A DNA stretch of 25,694 nucleotides from an uncultured Actinomyces sp. (GTDB lineage Bacteria; Actinomycetota; Actinomycetes; Actinomycetales; Actinomycetaceae), in NCBI GenBank assembly GCA_938040725.1, contig CALHZX010000038.1, forward strand, positions 1-25,694. The letters run 5' to 3'. Under the pieces are notes generated by a model. The model saw only the letters and a program-made list of their open reading frames with translations. It was not told the DNA's origin and did not search any database. The number at the start of each line of letters is the position of its first letter. The first letter of the stretch is position 1. This document shows positions 16,177-23,139 of this stretch, piece after piece. The position numbers and the translations under genes are program-made.

Positions 16177-17421
16177 TCAGACGCCGAGCGCGTCGCAGAT
16201 TGGGTCGAGCGTCAGATCGATCTGCCAGTCGCGCGCACCGCGATTGACCATGCGTTCTTCCACCTCGTCGCCAGACGGACGCGATGGGTCCAGGGGAGCC
16301 CACGCGAGGTAGCGCTGCACCTGGGGCGCCAGGACCACCTCGGGCGCGATCCCGAGACTCGACGCGACCGAGGCGACAGCGTTGCGCACCGTTCCCAGGC
16401 GCGCGGCCGAAGCCTCGTCGATTCGGTTCCACTGGCGAGGCTCCGGGATAGAACCCGGCTGAACGGGCTTGCGCTTGGGGGGAAGCTCATCATCAGTCAT
16501 AGCGGACACGCTGGCCAGTGCCCGCATCCACTCGTCTTCGTACTGGCGGGCGACGGGGGAGCGGAACTCGCTGATGCTCATGAGGGCGCGCCTATTACGC
16601 GGAGGATTTGAGGCTGCGCGGACAAGGGCTGCGTTGCGAACGAGGCGGCCCGGGCTCAGGTCGATACGCTGAGCAATCGACTCGCGCGTCTCCCACAGTG
16701 CTTTGAGGACCGCGAGGCCGCGGCGTGATCGAATCTTTCCGGCGCCAGGTACGGAACGCCACCGATCGGGTTTAGGGGCGGGAGGAGCGACCGACAACGC
16801 ATGGGCAAACTCCTGCTGTGCCCACTCCCAGCGGCCCATCTCATCGAGCTTCTTCGACAGGCGATAGTAGAGTTCGGTCAGCAATTCGACGTCGAGGGCC
16901 GCGTAGCGCAGCCACTCCTTGGGGAGGGGGCGGACCGACCAATCCGATGCCTGATGATCCTTCACGAGGCCCAGGCCGAGAATCTGCTCGGCGACAGCCG
17001 CCAGGCCGAAACGCTCCAGACCGATCAGGCGTGCGGCAATCTCAGTGTCGAAGAGAGCCGGGGGACGAAGCCCAACCTGGCGAAGATTCGGCAAGTCCTG
17101 CAGGCAATCATGCAGAAGCCAGACGTCTTCCACGCCCGGCTGAAGCACGGAGACATCTGGAAGAGCATGCGTATCAATGAGGAACGTACCCACGTCCTCA
17201 CGTCGAATCTGGACGAGGTAGGGGCCTGCGCCGTAGCGGAAACCCTGAGCCCGCTCAACATCGACGGCAATCGGGGTCGTACCGCCGCTCAGCGCGCGGG
17301 CCGCTGCCTCAAGATCCTTCCGAGTGTCAATGACGGCAGGGGTCCCCCCACGCGGCTGCGCAATAAGCTCCGGATTATCCGTATCGCCCTGCGGCAAGCC
17401 GCCGCCATTGTTGACCAGCAC
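16177..17421 (-). CDS. RNase D-like 3'-5' exonuclease with HRDC domains
   Basis: A 414-residue protein. The N-terminal exonuclease domain (about 28-195) has the DEDDy residues of the DnaQ/RNase D superfamily: Asp54 and Glu56 (IAVDVERAQ), Asp109 (LLHDCLQDLPNLRQ), and Tyr173 with Asp177 (RYAALDVELL). RNase D trims 3' ends of tRNA precursors and other stable RNAs. An HRDC nucleic-acid-binding domain follows at about 210-290 (KALWETRESIAQRIDLSPGR), and the C-terminal part (about 310-414) resembles a second one. The GTG at 17421 directly abuts the DUF3000 stop (TGAGTG), so reinitiation is likely. The dxs-RNase D-DUF3000 arrangement is a known actinobacterial gene order. Confidence 0.88.
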   Translation of the reverse strand: MLVNNGGGLPQGDTDNPELIAQPRGGTPAVIDTRKDLEAAARALSGGTTPIAVDVERAQGFRYGAGPYLVQIRREDVGTFLIDTHALPDVSVLQPGVEDVWLLHDCLQDLPNLRQVGLRPPALFDTEIAARLIGLERFGLAAVAEQILGLGLVKDHQASDWSVRPLPKEWLRYAALDVELLTELYYRLSKKLDEMGRWEWAQQEFAHALSVAPPAPKPDRWRSVPGAGKIRSRRGLAVLKALWETRESIAQRIDLSPGRLVRNAALVRAASNPPRNRRALMSISEFRSPVARQYEDEWMRALASVSAMTDDELPPKRKPVQPGSIPEPRQWNRIDEASAARLGTVRNAVASVASSLGIAPEVVLAPQVQRYLAWAPLDPSRPSGDEVEERMVNRGARDWQIDLTLDPICDALGV

Positions 17422-17976
17422 TCAGACTCCTTCGAGATGACGGGCAGGCACAATCCCTGCCGTACGACGCATCACATCTGCCCAGCCGGACAGATGCTCA
17501 CCAAGATACTCACTGTACGGTGTCCATGACGCGCGGACCTCAACGAACAGGGATGATCCGCGCAGCTCGAGACCACCGAAAGCTTCACTCATTTCCCGCG
17601 TCACGGTGCCTGTCATGTCATGGAATCCTGCCCCTGCGCTCTCCAAGCAGTCGAGCGTCCAGCCCCAGATCCCCTCCGACAACATAGGATCGCCGATCAT
17701 CTCGGAATCCACCTGGGTACGCAGCTGAGAGACGATGCGGAACGTACCGTTCCAGCCGAGCTGCTCGATAGGATCGTGCAGGATCACCATGCGACCACTC
17801 GATAGGGGCTGTCCGGCCTCGTCCTCGTCCGTGGTCCGCATCGCGAGTGCAGCCGTGTAGGGCGCCAAACGACGAGGCGGGGGGACCTCCTCGAGGAGGA
17901 TGTGCGGCAGGTGGTCCGCCTGCCGCAGGGACAGCAGAGCCCGCATAAACTCCTCGGGCACCGCGTTTTCATTCAC
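17422..17976 (-). CDS. DUF3000 family protein
   Basis: A 184-residue soluble protein of the actinobacterial DUF3000 family, normally found just upstream of the RNase D-like gene. Landmarks are PPPRRLAPYTAALAMRT, SGRMVILHDPIEQLGWNGTFR and ESAGAGFHDMTGTVTREMSE. No catalytic signature is visible. The tail SWTPYSEYLGEHLSGWADVM is also typical. It starts with GTG at 17976 (GTGAATGAA); the ATG four bases later is out of frame. A TACGAT hexamer lies 7 nt upstream of the GTG and there is no Shine-Dalgarno site, so translation may be leaderless. Function unknown; co-transcription with the exonuclease suggests an RNA-related role, which is inference. Confidence 0.87.
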   Translation of the reverse strand: MNENAVPEEFMRALLSLRQADHLPHILLEEVPPPRRLAPYTAALAMRTTDEDEAGQPLSSGRMVILHDPIEQLGWNGTFRIVSQLRTQVDSEMIGDPMLSEGIWGWTLDCLESAGAGFHDMTGTVTREMSEAFGGLELRGSSLFVEVRASWTPYSEYLGEHLSGWADVMRRTAGIVPARHLEGV

Positions 17977-17983
17977 AAATCAA

Positions 17984-17989
17984 ATCGTA
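17984..17989 (-). promoter_or_regulatory. candidate -10 box of the DUF3000 gene (leaderless)
   Basis: TACGAT on the minus strand fits TAnnnT and ends exactly 7 nt before the GTG start. The -35 region is poor. Confidence 0.38.
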
Positions 17990-18021
17990 CGGGTGTCCAT
18001 GCGCCTTTTGGGTCAGACGCG

Positions 18022-18074
18022 CCGCCAACCCCCAGGTCGATAAATAGTCGGTACACGTACCCGGAAGTTGGCGG
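18022..18074. repeat. nested inverted repeat in the glgX-DUF3000 gap
   Basis: Outer arms CCGCCAAC (18022-18029) and GTTGGCGG (18067-18074) enclose an inner perfect hairpin GGTAC-AC-GTACC (18050-18061). On the plus strand the right arm is followed by the T-rich TTTGTCTT; on the minus strand, where both flanking genes lie, no T-tract follows. It could be a protein-binding site, a cruciform or a terminator for antisense transcription. Confidence 0.5.
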
Positions 18075-18088
18075 TTTGTCTTACTTGT

Positions 18089-20200
18089 TTATAGCCCGCG
18101 CGGGTTGCGCAGGATGAACGACGTGCGCGGCCCAACGTGCACCACGTCTCCCGAGTGGTACTCGGAGCGATCGTCATCGCCTGCTGTGTCAACAACGGTG
18201 TGCCAGATGTGACCGTACTTTGCGTCGGGAAGCGTGAAATCGACGGGCTCTGGAGCCGCGTTCAGAAGCAGCAGGAAATCGTCATCGAGGATCCGGCGCC
18301 CATTTGCATCGGGCTCTCGAATGGCGTCGCCGTTGTAGAACACCATCGTTGATCGCGCCCACGGCTGGTTCCACTCATCCTCCGTCATGTGGGTACCGCC
18401 GGGGGTGAACCACTCGATTTCGCCGAGTTCCGACTCGCCGCCGCGCTCGGCCGGTCCTTCGAGGAAACGGCGGCGTCGCATGACGGGGTGATCGCGGCGC
18501 AGGTGGATGAGGTGGCGGGTAAACTGCAGAAGCTTATGGTCGTGCTCGTCCAGATCCCAGTCGATCCACGAGATCTCGTTGTCCTGGCAGTACGCATTGT
18601 TGTTGCCGCGCTGGGTGCGCCCGAGCTCGTCACCATGAGCGATCATCGGCACGCCCTGAGAGAACATGAGGGTCGTCAGGAAGTTACGCTGCTGTCGGTA
18701 GCGCAACTCGATGATGTCCTGATCGTCTGTGTCACCCTCGGCGCCGCAGTTCCACGAACGGTTGTCGTTCGCACCATCCGCACCGCCCTCGAGGTTCGCC
18801 TCATTGTGCTTTTCGTTGTAGGAGACGAGGTCGCGCAGCGTGAAGCCGTCGTGTGCAATGACGAAGTTGATTGAGGCCATCGGTTTACGACCCGTCGAGC
18901 CATACAGGTCCGAGGAACCGGCGAGGCGCGAGGCGAAGTCGGGCAACGAGGAGAATTCTCCGCGCCAGAAGTCACGCACCGTATCGCGGTACCTGCCGTT
19001 CCACTCGGACCACAGGGGCGGGAAGCCGCCCACCTGGTAGCCGTCAGAGCCGACATCCCACGGTTCTGCGATGAGCTTGACCTGAGAGACGATGGGATCC
19101 TGGTGGATCAGATCAAAAAAAGCGGACAGGCGGTCGACTTCGGCGAACTGACGGGCCAGGGTGGAGGCGAGGTCGAAGCGGAAACCATCGACGTGCATCT
19201 CCGTGACCCAATAGCGCAGTGAATCCATGATGAGCTGCAGGACCTGAGGGGAACTCATCAGAAGAGAATTACCCGTGCCTGTCGTATCGAAGTAGTGCTG
19301 CCGATCCCCGTCGACAAGCCGGTAGTAGGAGGGGTTGTCGATGCCGCGGAACGACAGGGTCGGTCCCATGTGGTTGCCCTCGGCCGTGTGATTGTAGACG
19401 ACGTCAAGGATGACCTCGATGTTGGCCGCGTGCAGCGCCTTGACCATCGCCTTGAACTCAGAGACCTGCGCGCCCGGTTCGTTCGTCGCCGCGTAGCCAT
19501 TGTGCGGGGCAAAATAACCGATCGTGTTGTAGCCCCAGTAGTTCGACAGCCCCTTCGCCTGCAGCGTCGTATCGTTCGTGAACTGCTGGATCGGCATGAG
19601 CTCGACCGTGGTGATGCCAAGCTTCTTCAAGTGCTCAATGATCGCAGGGTGGGCCATGCCGACATAGGTGCCACGCAGCTCCTCGGGAATATCCGGGTGG
19701 CGCATGGTCATGCCCTTGATGTGGGCCTCGTAGATGATCGACTCCGAGTAGTCGTGCCCGGGGCTATGGTCGCCTTCCCAGTCGAAGAAGGGATTGACGA
19801 CGACCGAATGCATCGTCGCGTCGGCGGAGTCGCCGCCCTTCAGTGTGAGAGGGTCATCCACCCGATAGGACAGAAGGTCAAGAGAATCTGTCAGCTGCCC
19901 TTCAATCGCCTTCGCATAGGGGTCAAGGAGGAGCTTCGAGGAGTCGCATCGTAGGCCGTTTTGGGGGTCCCATGGGCCGTCAATGCGGTATCCGTAGCGC
20001 TGTCCGGCGCGCACGTGTGGCACGTAGACGTGCCACACGTGGGCGTCGACCTCCGTCATCGGGATGCGCATTTCATTGAGATCGTCATCCAAGAGGCATA
20101 GCGTGACAGACGTCGCGACCGAGGAGTAGATCGCGAAGTTCGTACCGGTTCCATCAAAAGTGGCACCCAGGGGGTAGGCCTTGCCAGGTCGCGTTTCCAT
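18089..20200 (-). CDS. glgX: glycogen debranching enzyme GlgX
   Basis: A 703-residue GH13 enzyme (isoamylase-type, subfamily 11) that cleaves alpha-1,6 branches of limit dextrins during glycogen breakdown. An N-terminal CBM48-like domain spans about 9-100 (KAYPLGATFDGTGTNFAIYS). The catalytic barrel has DVVYNHTAEGN (266-276), the nucleophile Asp343 in VDGFRFDLA, the acid/base Glu379 in LIAEPWDVG, and the transition-state stabiliser Asp451 in IAHDGFTLRDL; all are intact. A C-terminal beta domain closes the protein. The ATG at 20200 has GGGAGG about 9 nt upstream. It is apparently a single-gene unit; no glgP or glgB is in view. Confidence 0.95.
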   Translation of the reverse strand: METRPGKAYPLGATFDGTGTNFAIYSSVATSVTLCLLDDDLNEMRIPMTEVDAHVWHVYVPHVRAGQRYGYRIDGPWDPQNGLRCDSSKLLLDPYAKAIEGQLTDSLDLLSYRVDDPLTLKGGDSADATMHSVVVNPFFDWEGDHSPGHDYSESIIYEAHIKGMTMRHPDIPEELRGTYVGMAHPAIIEHLKKLGITTVELMPIQQFTNDTTLQAKGLSNYWGYNTIGYFAPHNGYAATNEPGAQVSEFKAMVKALHAANIEVILDVVYNHTAEGNHMGPTLSFRGIDNPSYYRLVDGDRQHYFDTTGTGNSLLMSSPQVLQLIMDSLRYWVTEMHVDGFRFDLASTLARQFAEVDRLSAFFDLIHQDPIVSQVKLIAEPWDVGSDGYQVGGFPPLWSEWNGRYRDTVRDFWRGEFSSLPDFASRLAGSSDLYGSTGRKPMASINFVIAHDGFTLRDLVSYNEKHNEANLEGGADGANDNRSWNCGAEGDTDDQDIIELRYRQQRNFLTTLMFSQGVPMIAHGDELGRTQRGNNNAYCQDNEISWIDWDLDEHDHKLLQFTRHLIHLRRDHPVMRRRRFLEGPAERGGESELGEIEWFTPGGTHMTEDEWNQPWARSTMVFYNGDAIREPDANGRRILDDDFLLLLNAAPEPVDFTLPDAKYGHIWHTVVDTAGDDDRSEYHSGDVVHVGPRTSFILRNPRGL

Positions 20201-20236
20201 ATCGTCAAGCCTCCCACGAATGTGCCGACACGGGCG

Positions 20237-20264
20237 ATAATCCGCGCAAAAATGATCATGTGAC
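20237..20264 (-). promoter_or_regulatory. candidate glgX promoter
   Basis: On the minus strand GTCACA (20259-20264, 4 of 6 matches to TTGACA) and GATTAT (20237-20242) are 16 bp apart, giving a leader of about 30 nt that contains the GGGAGG site. Confidence 0.38.
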
Positions 20265-20285
20265 TTGGATAACGGCTCTTTGGTT

Positions 20286-20315
20286 TTGCGTTCGGGGTGG
20301 ATCGTCTGTTAAGGT
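20286..20315 (+). promoter_or_regulatory. candidate promoter of the tRNA cluster
   Basis: TTGCGT (20286-20291) and TAAGGT (20310-20315, fits TAnnnT) are 18 bp apart, about 38 bp upstream of the first tRNA. This is the only good promoter-like pair before the cluster. Confidence 0.5.
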
Positions 20316-20353
20316 TTTACCCGTTGCGAAGAACGGTTGACGTTCTGAGAAAC

Positions 20354-20426
20354 GCGGATGTGGCTCAGTTGGTAGAGCATCACCTTGCCAAGGTGAGGGT
20401 CGCGGGTTCGAGTCCCGTCATCCGCT
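20354..20426 (+). tRNA. tRNA-Gly (GCC), copy 1
   Basis: A 73-nt cloverleaf: acceptor GCGGATG pairs with CATCCGC, D-loop GGCTCAGTTGGTAGAGC, anticodon arm TCACC-TTGCCAA-GGTGA with anticodon GCC, and T-loop GGTTCGAGTC. The CCA end is not encoded. Identical to the copy at 20556. Confidence 0.97.
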
Positions 20427-20427
20427 C

Positions 20428-20499
20428 GGGCGATTGGCGCAGCGGGAGCGCGCTTCCCTGACACGGAAGAGGTCACTGGTTCGATCCCAGTATCGCCCA
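20428..20499 (+). tRNA. tRNA-Val (GAC)
   Basis: A 72-nt cloverleaf: acceptor GGGCGAT/ATCGCCC, anticodon arm CTTCC-CTGACAC-GGAAG with anticodon GAC, and T-loop GGTTCGATCC. It starts one nucleotide after tRNA-Gly copy 1. The CCA end is not encoded. Confidence 0.96.
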
Positions 20500-20504
20500 C
20501 GGTC

Positions 20505-20550
20505 ATCCTGGTAACAGGATCGGCGGGCTTTAGCCCGGCCGCACATGCGG
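20505..20550 (+). repeat. three consecutive hairpins in a tRNA spacer
   Basis: Between tRNA-Val(GAC) and tRNA-Gly copy 2 are ATCCTG-GTAA-CAGGAT (20505-20520), GGGCT-TT-AGCCC (20525-20536) and CCGCA-CA-TGCGG (20539-20550). None is followed by a T-tract, so they are unlikely to be terminators. They may guide processing of the tRNA precursor. Confidence 0.5.
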
Positions 20551-20555
20551 TTCAC

Positions 20556-20628
20556 GCGGATGTGGCTCAGTTGGTAGAGCATCACCTTGCCAAGGTGAGG
20601 GTCGCGGGTTCGAGTCCCGTCATCCGCT
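20556..20628 (+). tRNA. tRNA-Gly (GCC), copy 2
   Basis: Same 73 nucleotides as the copy at 20354: acceptor GCGGATG/CATCCGC, anticodon GCC. The CCA end is not encoded. Confidence 0.97.
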
Positions 20629-20662
20629 CTCAATCGGGAATCCACTCGATCCCATTGGGTGT

Positions 20663-20733
20663 GGTGGGTTGGCCGAGAGGCGAGGCAGCGGCCTGCAAAG
20701 CCGTATACACGGGTTCGAATCCCGTACCCACCT
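20663..20733 (+). tRNA. tRNA-Cys (GCA)
   Basis: A 71-nt cloverleaf: acceptor GGTGGGT/ACCCACC, anticodon loop CTGCAAA with anticodon GCA, and T-loop GGTTCGAATC. The CCA end is not encoded. Confidence 0.95.
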
Positions 20734-20734
20734 C

Positions 20735-20809
20735 GGGCGATTGGCGCAGGGGTAGCGCGCTTCCTTCACACGGAAGAGGTCACTGGTTCGATCCCAGTAT
20801 CGCCCACCA
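20735..20809 (+). tRNA. tRNA-Val (CAC)
   Basis: Acceptor GGGCGAT/ATCGCCC, anticodon arm CTTCC-TTCACAC-GGAAG with anticodon CAC, reading GUG. It is nearly identical to the GAC isoacceptor at 20428 apart from a few D-loop and anticodon-loop bases. The discriminator A at 20806 is followed by CCA (20807-20809), the only member of the cluster with a genome-encoded CCA. It begins one nucleotide after tRNA-Cys. Confidence 0.96.
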
Positions 20810-20812
20810 GTC

Positions 20813-20838
20813 AGCCGGATCTTACGATCCGGCTTTTT
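20813..20838 (+). terminator. rho-independent terminator of the tRNA cluster
   Basis: A perfect 9-bp stem AGCCGGATC / GATCCGGCT with loop TTAC is followed by TTTTT, 4 nt after the last tRNA. Confidence 0.9.
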
Positions 20839-20848
20839 GTATATCTGG

Positions 20849-20873
20849 CTCCCGCCGTTCCGGTGGGAGTTTT
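20849..20873 (+). terminator. second, backup terminator
   Basis: CTCCCGCCG-TTC-CGGTGGGAG forms a 9-bp stem with one G-U pair, followed by TTTT. It lies in tandem with the stronger terminator just upstream. Confidence 0.7.
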
Positions 20874-21105
20874 GTCGTGTGTGGGTAGTGGGCGTGCGCT
20901 GTCGCTTCTCGCTCCTCTGTCGTGTTGGGGTTCCTGATGGCGCGGTCGGCCCGCTGGATGAGCGTCGACTGTCCGCGTGGTCGGGAGGCTTATTGGCGCA
21001 TCGGTTCGAGCTCAGTGTTTCCTGCTATCTGTTCGGTTTGTTTACTGAACAGTTGGTTCGTTTGTCGGATGCTCGTCACTGCCGTTTGTGGGGTGGTGAC
21101 ACGCC

Positions 21106-21133
21106 CGGACAATAAATTTTGTCAGTTTATAAT
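21106..21133 (+). promoter_or_regulatory. candidate distal promoter P1 of the surface protein gene
   Basis: A perfect TATAAT (21128-21133) is preceded by CGGACA (21106-21111, 4 of 6 matches to TTGACA) with a 16-bp spacer. It would give a 5' leader of about 150 nt. Confidence 0.5.
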
Positions 21134-21211
21134 GTAGCTCCAAAACTTAGCGAGAATCGCTTTTGTCGATCCGGCCTTTTATGGTGTTTTCAGAACGCGT
21201 TATTTCCATTC

Positions 21212-21242
21212 TTGACCGTATTGCAGGTGATTGGCATAGACT
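21212..21242 (+). promoter_or_regulatory. candidate proximal promoter P2 of the surface protein gene
   Basis: TTGACC (21212-21217) is followed after 19 bp by TAGACT (21237-21242), or after 17 bp by CATAGA. It would give a leader of about 45 nt with AGGAG close to the ATG. Confidence 0.45.
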
Positions 21243-21292
21243 GATCCGGTATGCGGCGACGCCGTCGCTCATCCCGTTGACAGGAGTTTTCT

Positions 21293-22921
21293 ATGGTTGC
21301 CCTGAAGCGCCGTCACTTCGGTGTCCTTCTTGCGACTTTCGCATTGGTTCTGAGTTTCTTTGGTCTGGCGCAGTTTGTTGGCGCTCAGGCCCCTGCGTCC
21401 GCGGCTCCCTTGAGCTGCCCGAAGCCGACCACGGATGTGAGCGACAAGGTCACATTGGATTGGGACAACGCTCAGCTCGTGGACCACAGCGGTCGAGAGA
21501 CCCACGCTGTTGGTGACTGGTGGGACCTGGGCATCAAACTCCCGTGGCAGACCGAGGGACGCGTGAAGGCGGGCGACTACTTCACCTACGACGCGTCGAT
21601 CGTGAACTCCGCAACGGGTCAGAGCGTCCTGCGCCCTAACGTTACCCGCCAGTTTGAGGTTATCTCCAATAGCGGTGTTGTCGTCGGCTGTGGTACCTGG
21701 GGTACTGACGGCAAGGTGACCGTCGTCTTCAACGAGAAGGTCGAGTCTGCCGCGCAGTGGTACGGCCACGTTTCTACGAACGGCCTCACCAACTACACGG
21801 GCCCCGGAGATGAGACCTACACGGTTAAGCTGGGTAAGAAGGTGGAGCGCGAGCTGACCATGCTGCGCCGTACGCCCGGCGTGGCGCGCTACCAGAAGGA
21901 TGGGTGGCTGACCCTTCCCGAGAACTCGGATGGCGACGAAAACCAGGCCATTATGTGGCGTGTCGTCTTCCCTGCGGGCAATGCAGCTGTCTCCGGTGCA
22001 TCGATCATCGACGAGGTCCCCGCGGGTTCCGCCTGGAACTTCAACTGCGATGTGGTGAACGAGTACACGAAGAATCACACCTACCTCGTGACCGACCCGA
22101 TGACGTCCGCCGGTTTGAACCAGGGCAACGACACCTCGCACGGTGCCTTCGGTGCCGCTGCGCAGGTCGACTGCACGCCGACCAAAGTGACCGTCACGCT
22201 CGCCGAAATTCCGGCAAACCAGTCCGCCATCATCCTCCTGCCTGCGCACGTCCCGGGCGCCAAGCGCGCTGGCGACATCAACGGTCTCTTCTCGAACACC
22301 GTGAACTTCAATGTTGCGGGCGTGAAAGTCACGGAGCCCATCACGAAGGTTCTGCGCTACGGCGCATCCGCTGACGCCTACGCCCACCAGACGTTCTCTG
22401 TGACCAAGAAGGTTGAGGGTGACCTGCCCGAGTCCGCGAAGGACCTCGAGTACACGCTGTCGATAACGCTCAAGAACGACGCCGATCCCTCGGTGAACAA
22501 GACCTTCGAGGCGACCCTCAAGGCCGGCGAAACCTACACCTACCCCACGTCGCTCCCGCTGGGCACCGTTGTCACTGTTTCTGAGGGTGACCTGCCCGCC
22601 GGAGCTGACATCACGTGGGTTGATGGTGAGAGCCGAGTCTTCGAGACCGCCGATGGTGTGAGCTTGTCCGCGGACAATCGTGAGGCCACCTTCACACTGA
22701 GCGATGATCAGGTCTACTCGCTGACCCTCACCAACGTTCTGGCGCCGACTCCGACCCCGTCGGCCACGCCCTCGACTCCTGCTCCGACTCCGTCACCGGC
22801 CCCGTCGCCCGCCCCGCAGCTGGCGAAGACCGGTACCGATGCTGCCGGCCTGGGCGTTCTCGCTGGCGTCGTCGCGATCGCGGGTCTATCCCTCGTGGCC
22901 ACCAAGCGTCGCAGCCACTGA
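21293..22921 (+). CDS. LAxTG-anchored cell-surface protein with DUF5979-like domain
   Basis: A 542-residue secreted wall protein. Signal peptide: basic start MVALKRRHFG, hydrophobic core, probable cleavage after Ala37 (APASA-APLS). Residues about 45-220 and 220-395 look like adhesin Ig-like (Sdr/Clf-type) beta domains; VFNEKVESAAQWYGHVSTNG and IIDEVPAGSAWNFNCD are typical phrases. A DUF5979-like domain covers about 395-482 (FSVTKKVEGDLPESA to YSLTLTNV). A Pro/Thr/Ser-rich wall spacer follows (about 483-508), then the sorting signal LAKTG (510-514), a hydrophobic helix and the tail KRRSH. LAxTG is the motif preferred by class E sortases. A role in adhesion is inference. No sortase gene is in the window. 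AGGAG precedes the ATG by 6 nt. Confidence 0.87.
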   Translation: MVALKRRHFGVLLATFALVLSFFGLAQFVGAQAPASAAPLSCPKPTTDVSDKVTLDWDNAQLVDHSGRETHAVGDWWDLGIKLPWQTEGRVKAGDYFTYDASIVNSATGQSVLRPNVTRQFEVISNSGVVVGCGTWGTDGKVTVVFNEKVESAAQWYGHVSTNGLTNYTGPGDETYTVKLGKKVERELTMLRRTPGVARYQKDGWLTLPENSDGDENQAIMWRVVFPAGNAAVSGASIIDEVPAGSAWNFNCDVVNEYTKNHTYLVTDPMTSAGLNQGNDTSHGAFGAAAQVDCTPTKVTVTLAEIPANQSAIILLPAHVPGAKRAGDINGLFSNTVNFNVAGVKVTEPITKVLRYGASADAYAHQTFSVTKKVEGDLPESAKDLEYTLSITLKNDADPSVNKTFEATLKAGETYTYPTSLPLGTVVTVSEGDLPAGADITWVDGESRVFETADGVSLSADNREATFTLSDDQVYSLTLTNVLAPTPTPSATPSTPAPTPSPAPSPAPQLAKTGTDAAGLGVLAGVVAIAGLSLVATKRRSH

Positions 22922-22956
22922 TCGCGAAGAGGATTCGGGGCGCGTGAGCGCCTATC

Positions 22957-22998
22957 GGTGGGCGGGATGAGCAATGCTCATCCCGCCCACCTTTATCT
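22957..22998 (+). terminator. strong terminator of the surface protein gene
   Basis: A 16-bp perfect stem, GGTGGGCGGGATGAGC (22957-22972) pairing with 22976-22991, with loop AAT and followed by TTTATCTT. The long stem could also stop transcription arriving from the opposite strand. Confidence 0.85.
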
Positions 22999-23139
22999 TC
23001 CGTTGTGATGTGTCGGGCGCCGAGTAGATGCGAGAGTGGTGAGATAGCAGGGCAAGCGCGGGCTGGCTATTCGCTGGGATACGGGCACAACCCCATGGAT
23101 ATGCGTGGATAATGATGCGCCCCCTACCATGTTTTCCAA

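Larger units (their letters stand above)
20874..21292 (+). other. non-coding stretch upstream of the surface protein gene
   Basis: No convincing gene is visible in these 419 bases; short open frames here lack codon bias and recognisable residues. Contents: a 6-bp inverted repeat CTGTTC/GAACAG (21029-21052), an AT-rich segment near 21110-21160 that contrasts with the surrounding GC-rich DNA, two candidate promoters (listed separately), and the ribosome-binding site AGGAG at 21282-21286. It is the longest gene-free stretch in the window. Confidence 0.6.

Noticed and set aside
20418..20645. Open reading frame antisense to the tRNAs containing DDGTRTRDPHLGKVMLYQLS
   Set aside because: This is the reverse-strand reading of tRNA-Gly and tRNA-Val; the same phrase is a frequent false protein in actinobacterial databases.
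20354..20809. tRNA attachment site of an integrated element
   Set aside because: No integrase, no partial tRNA copy flanking an island, and the duplicated tRNA-Gly is a complete gene.
21269..22387. 372-residue minus-strand reading frame opposite the surface protein
   Set aside because: Runs across the surface gene start and signal peptide; the plus-strand protein has a signal peptide and sorting signal.
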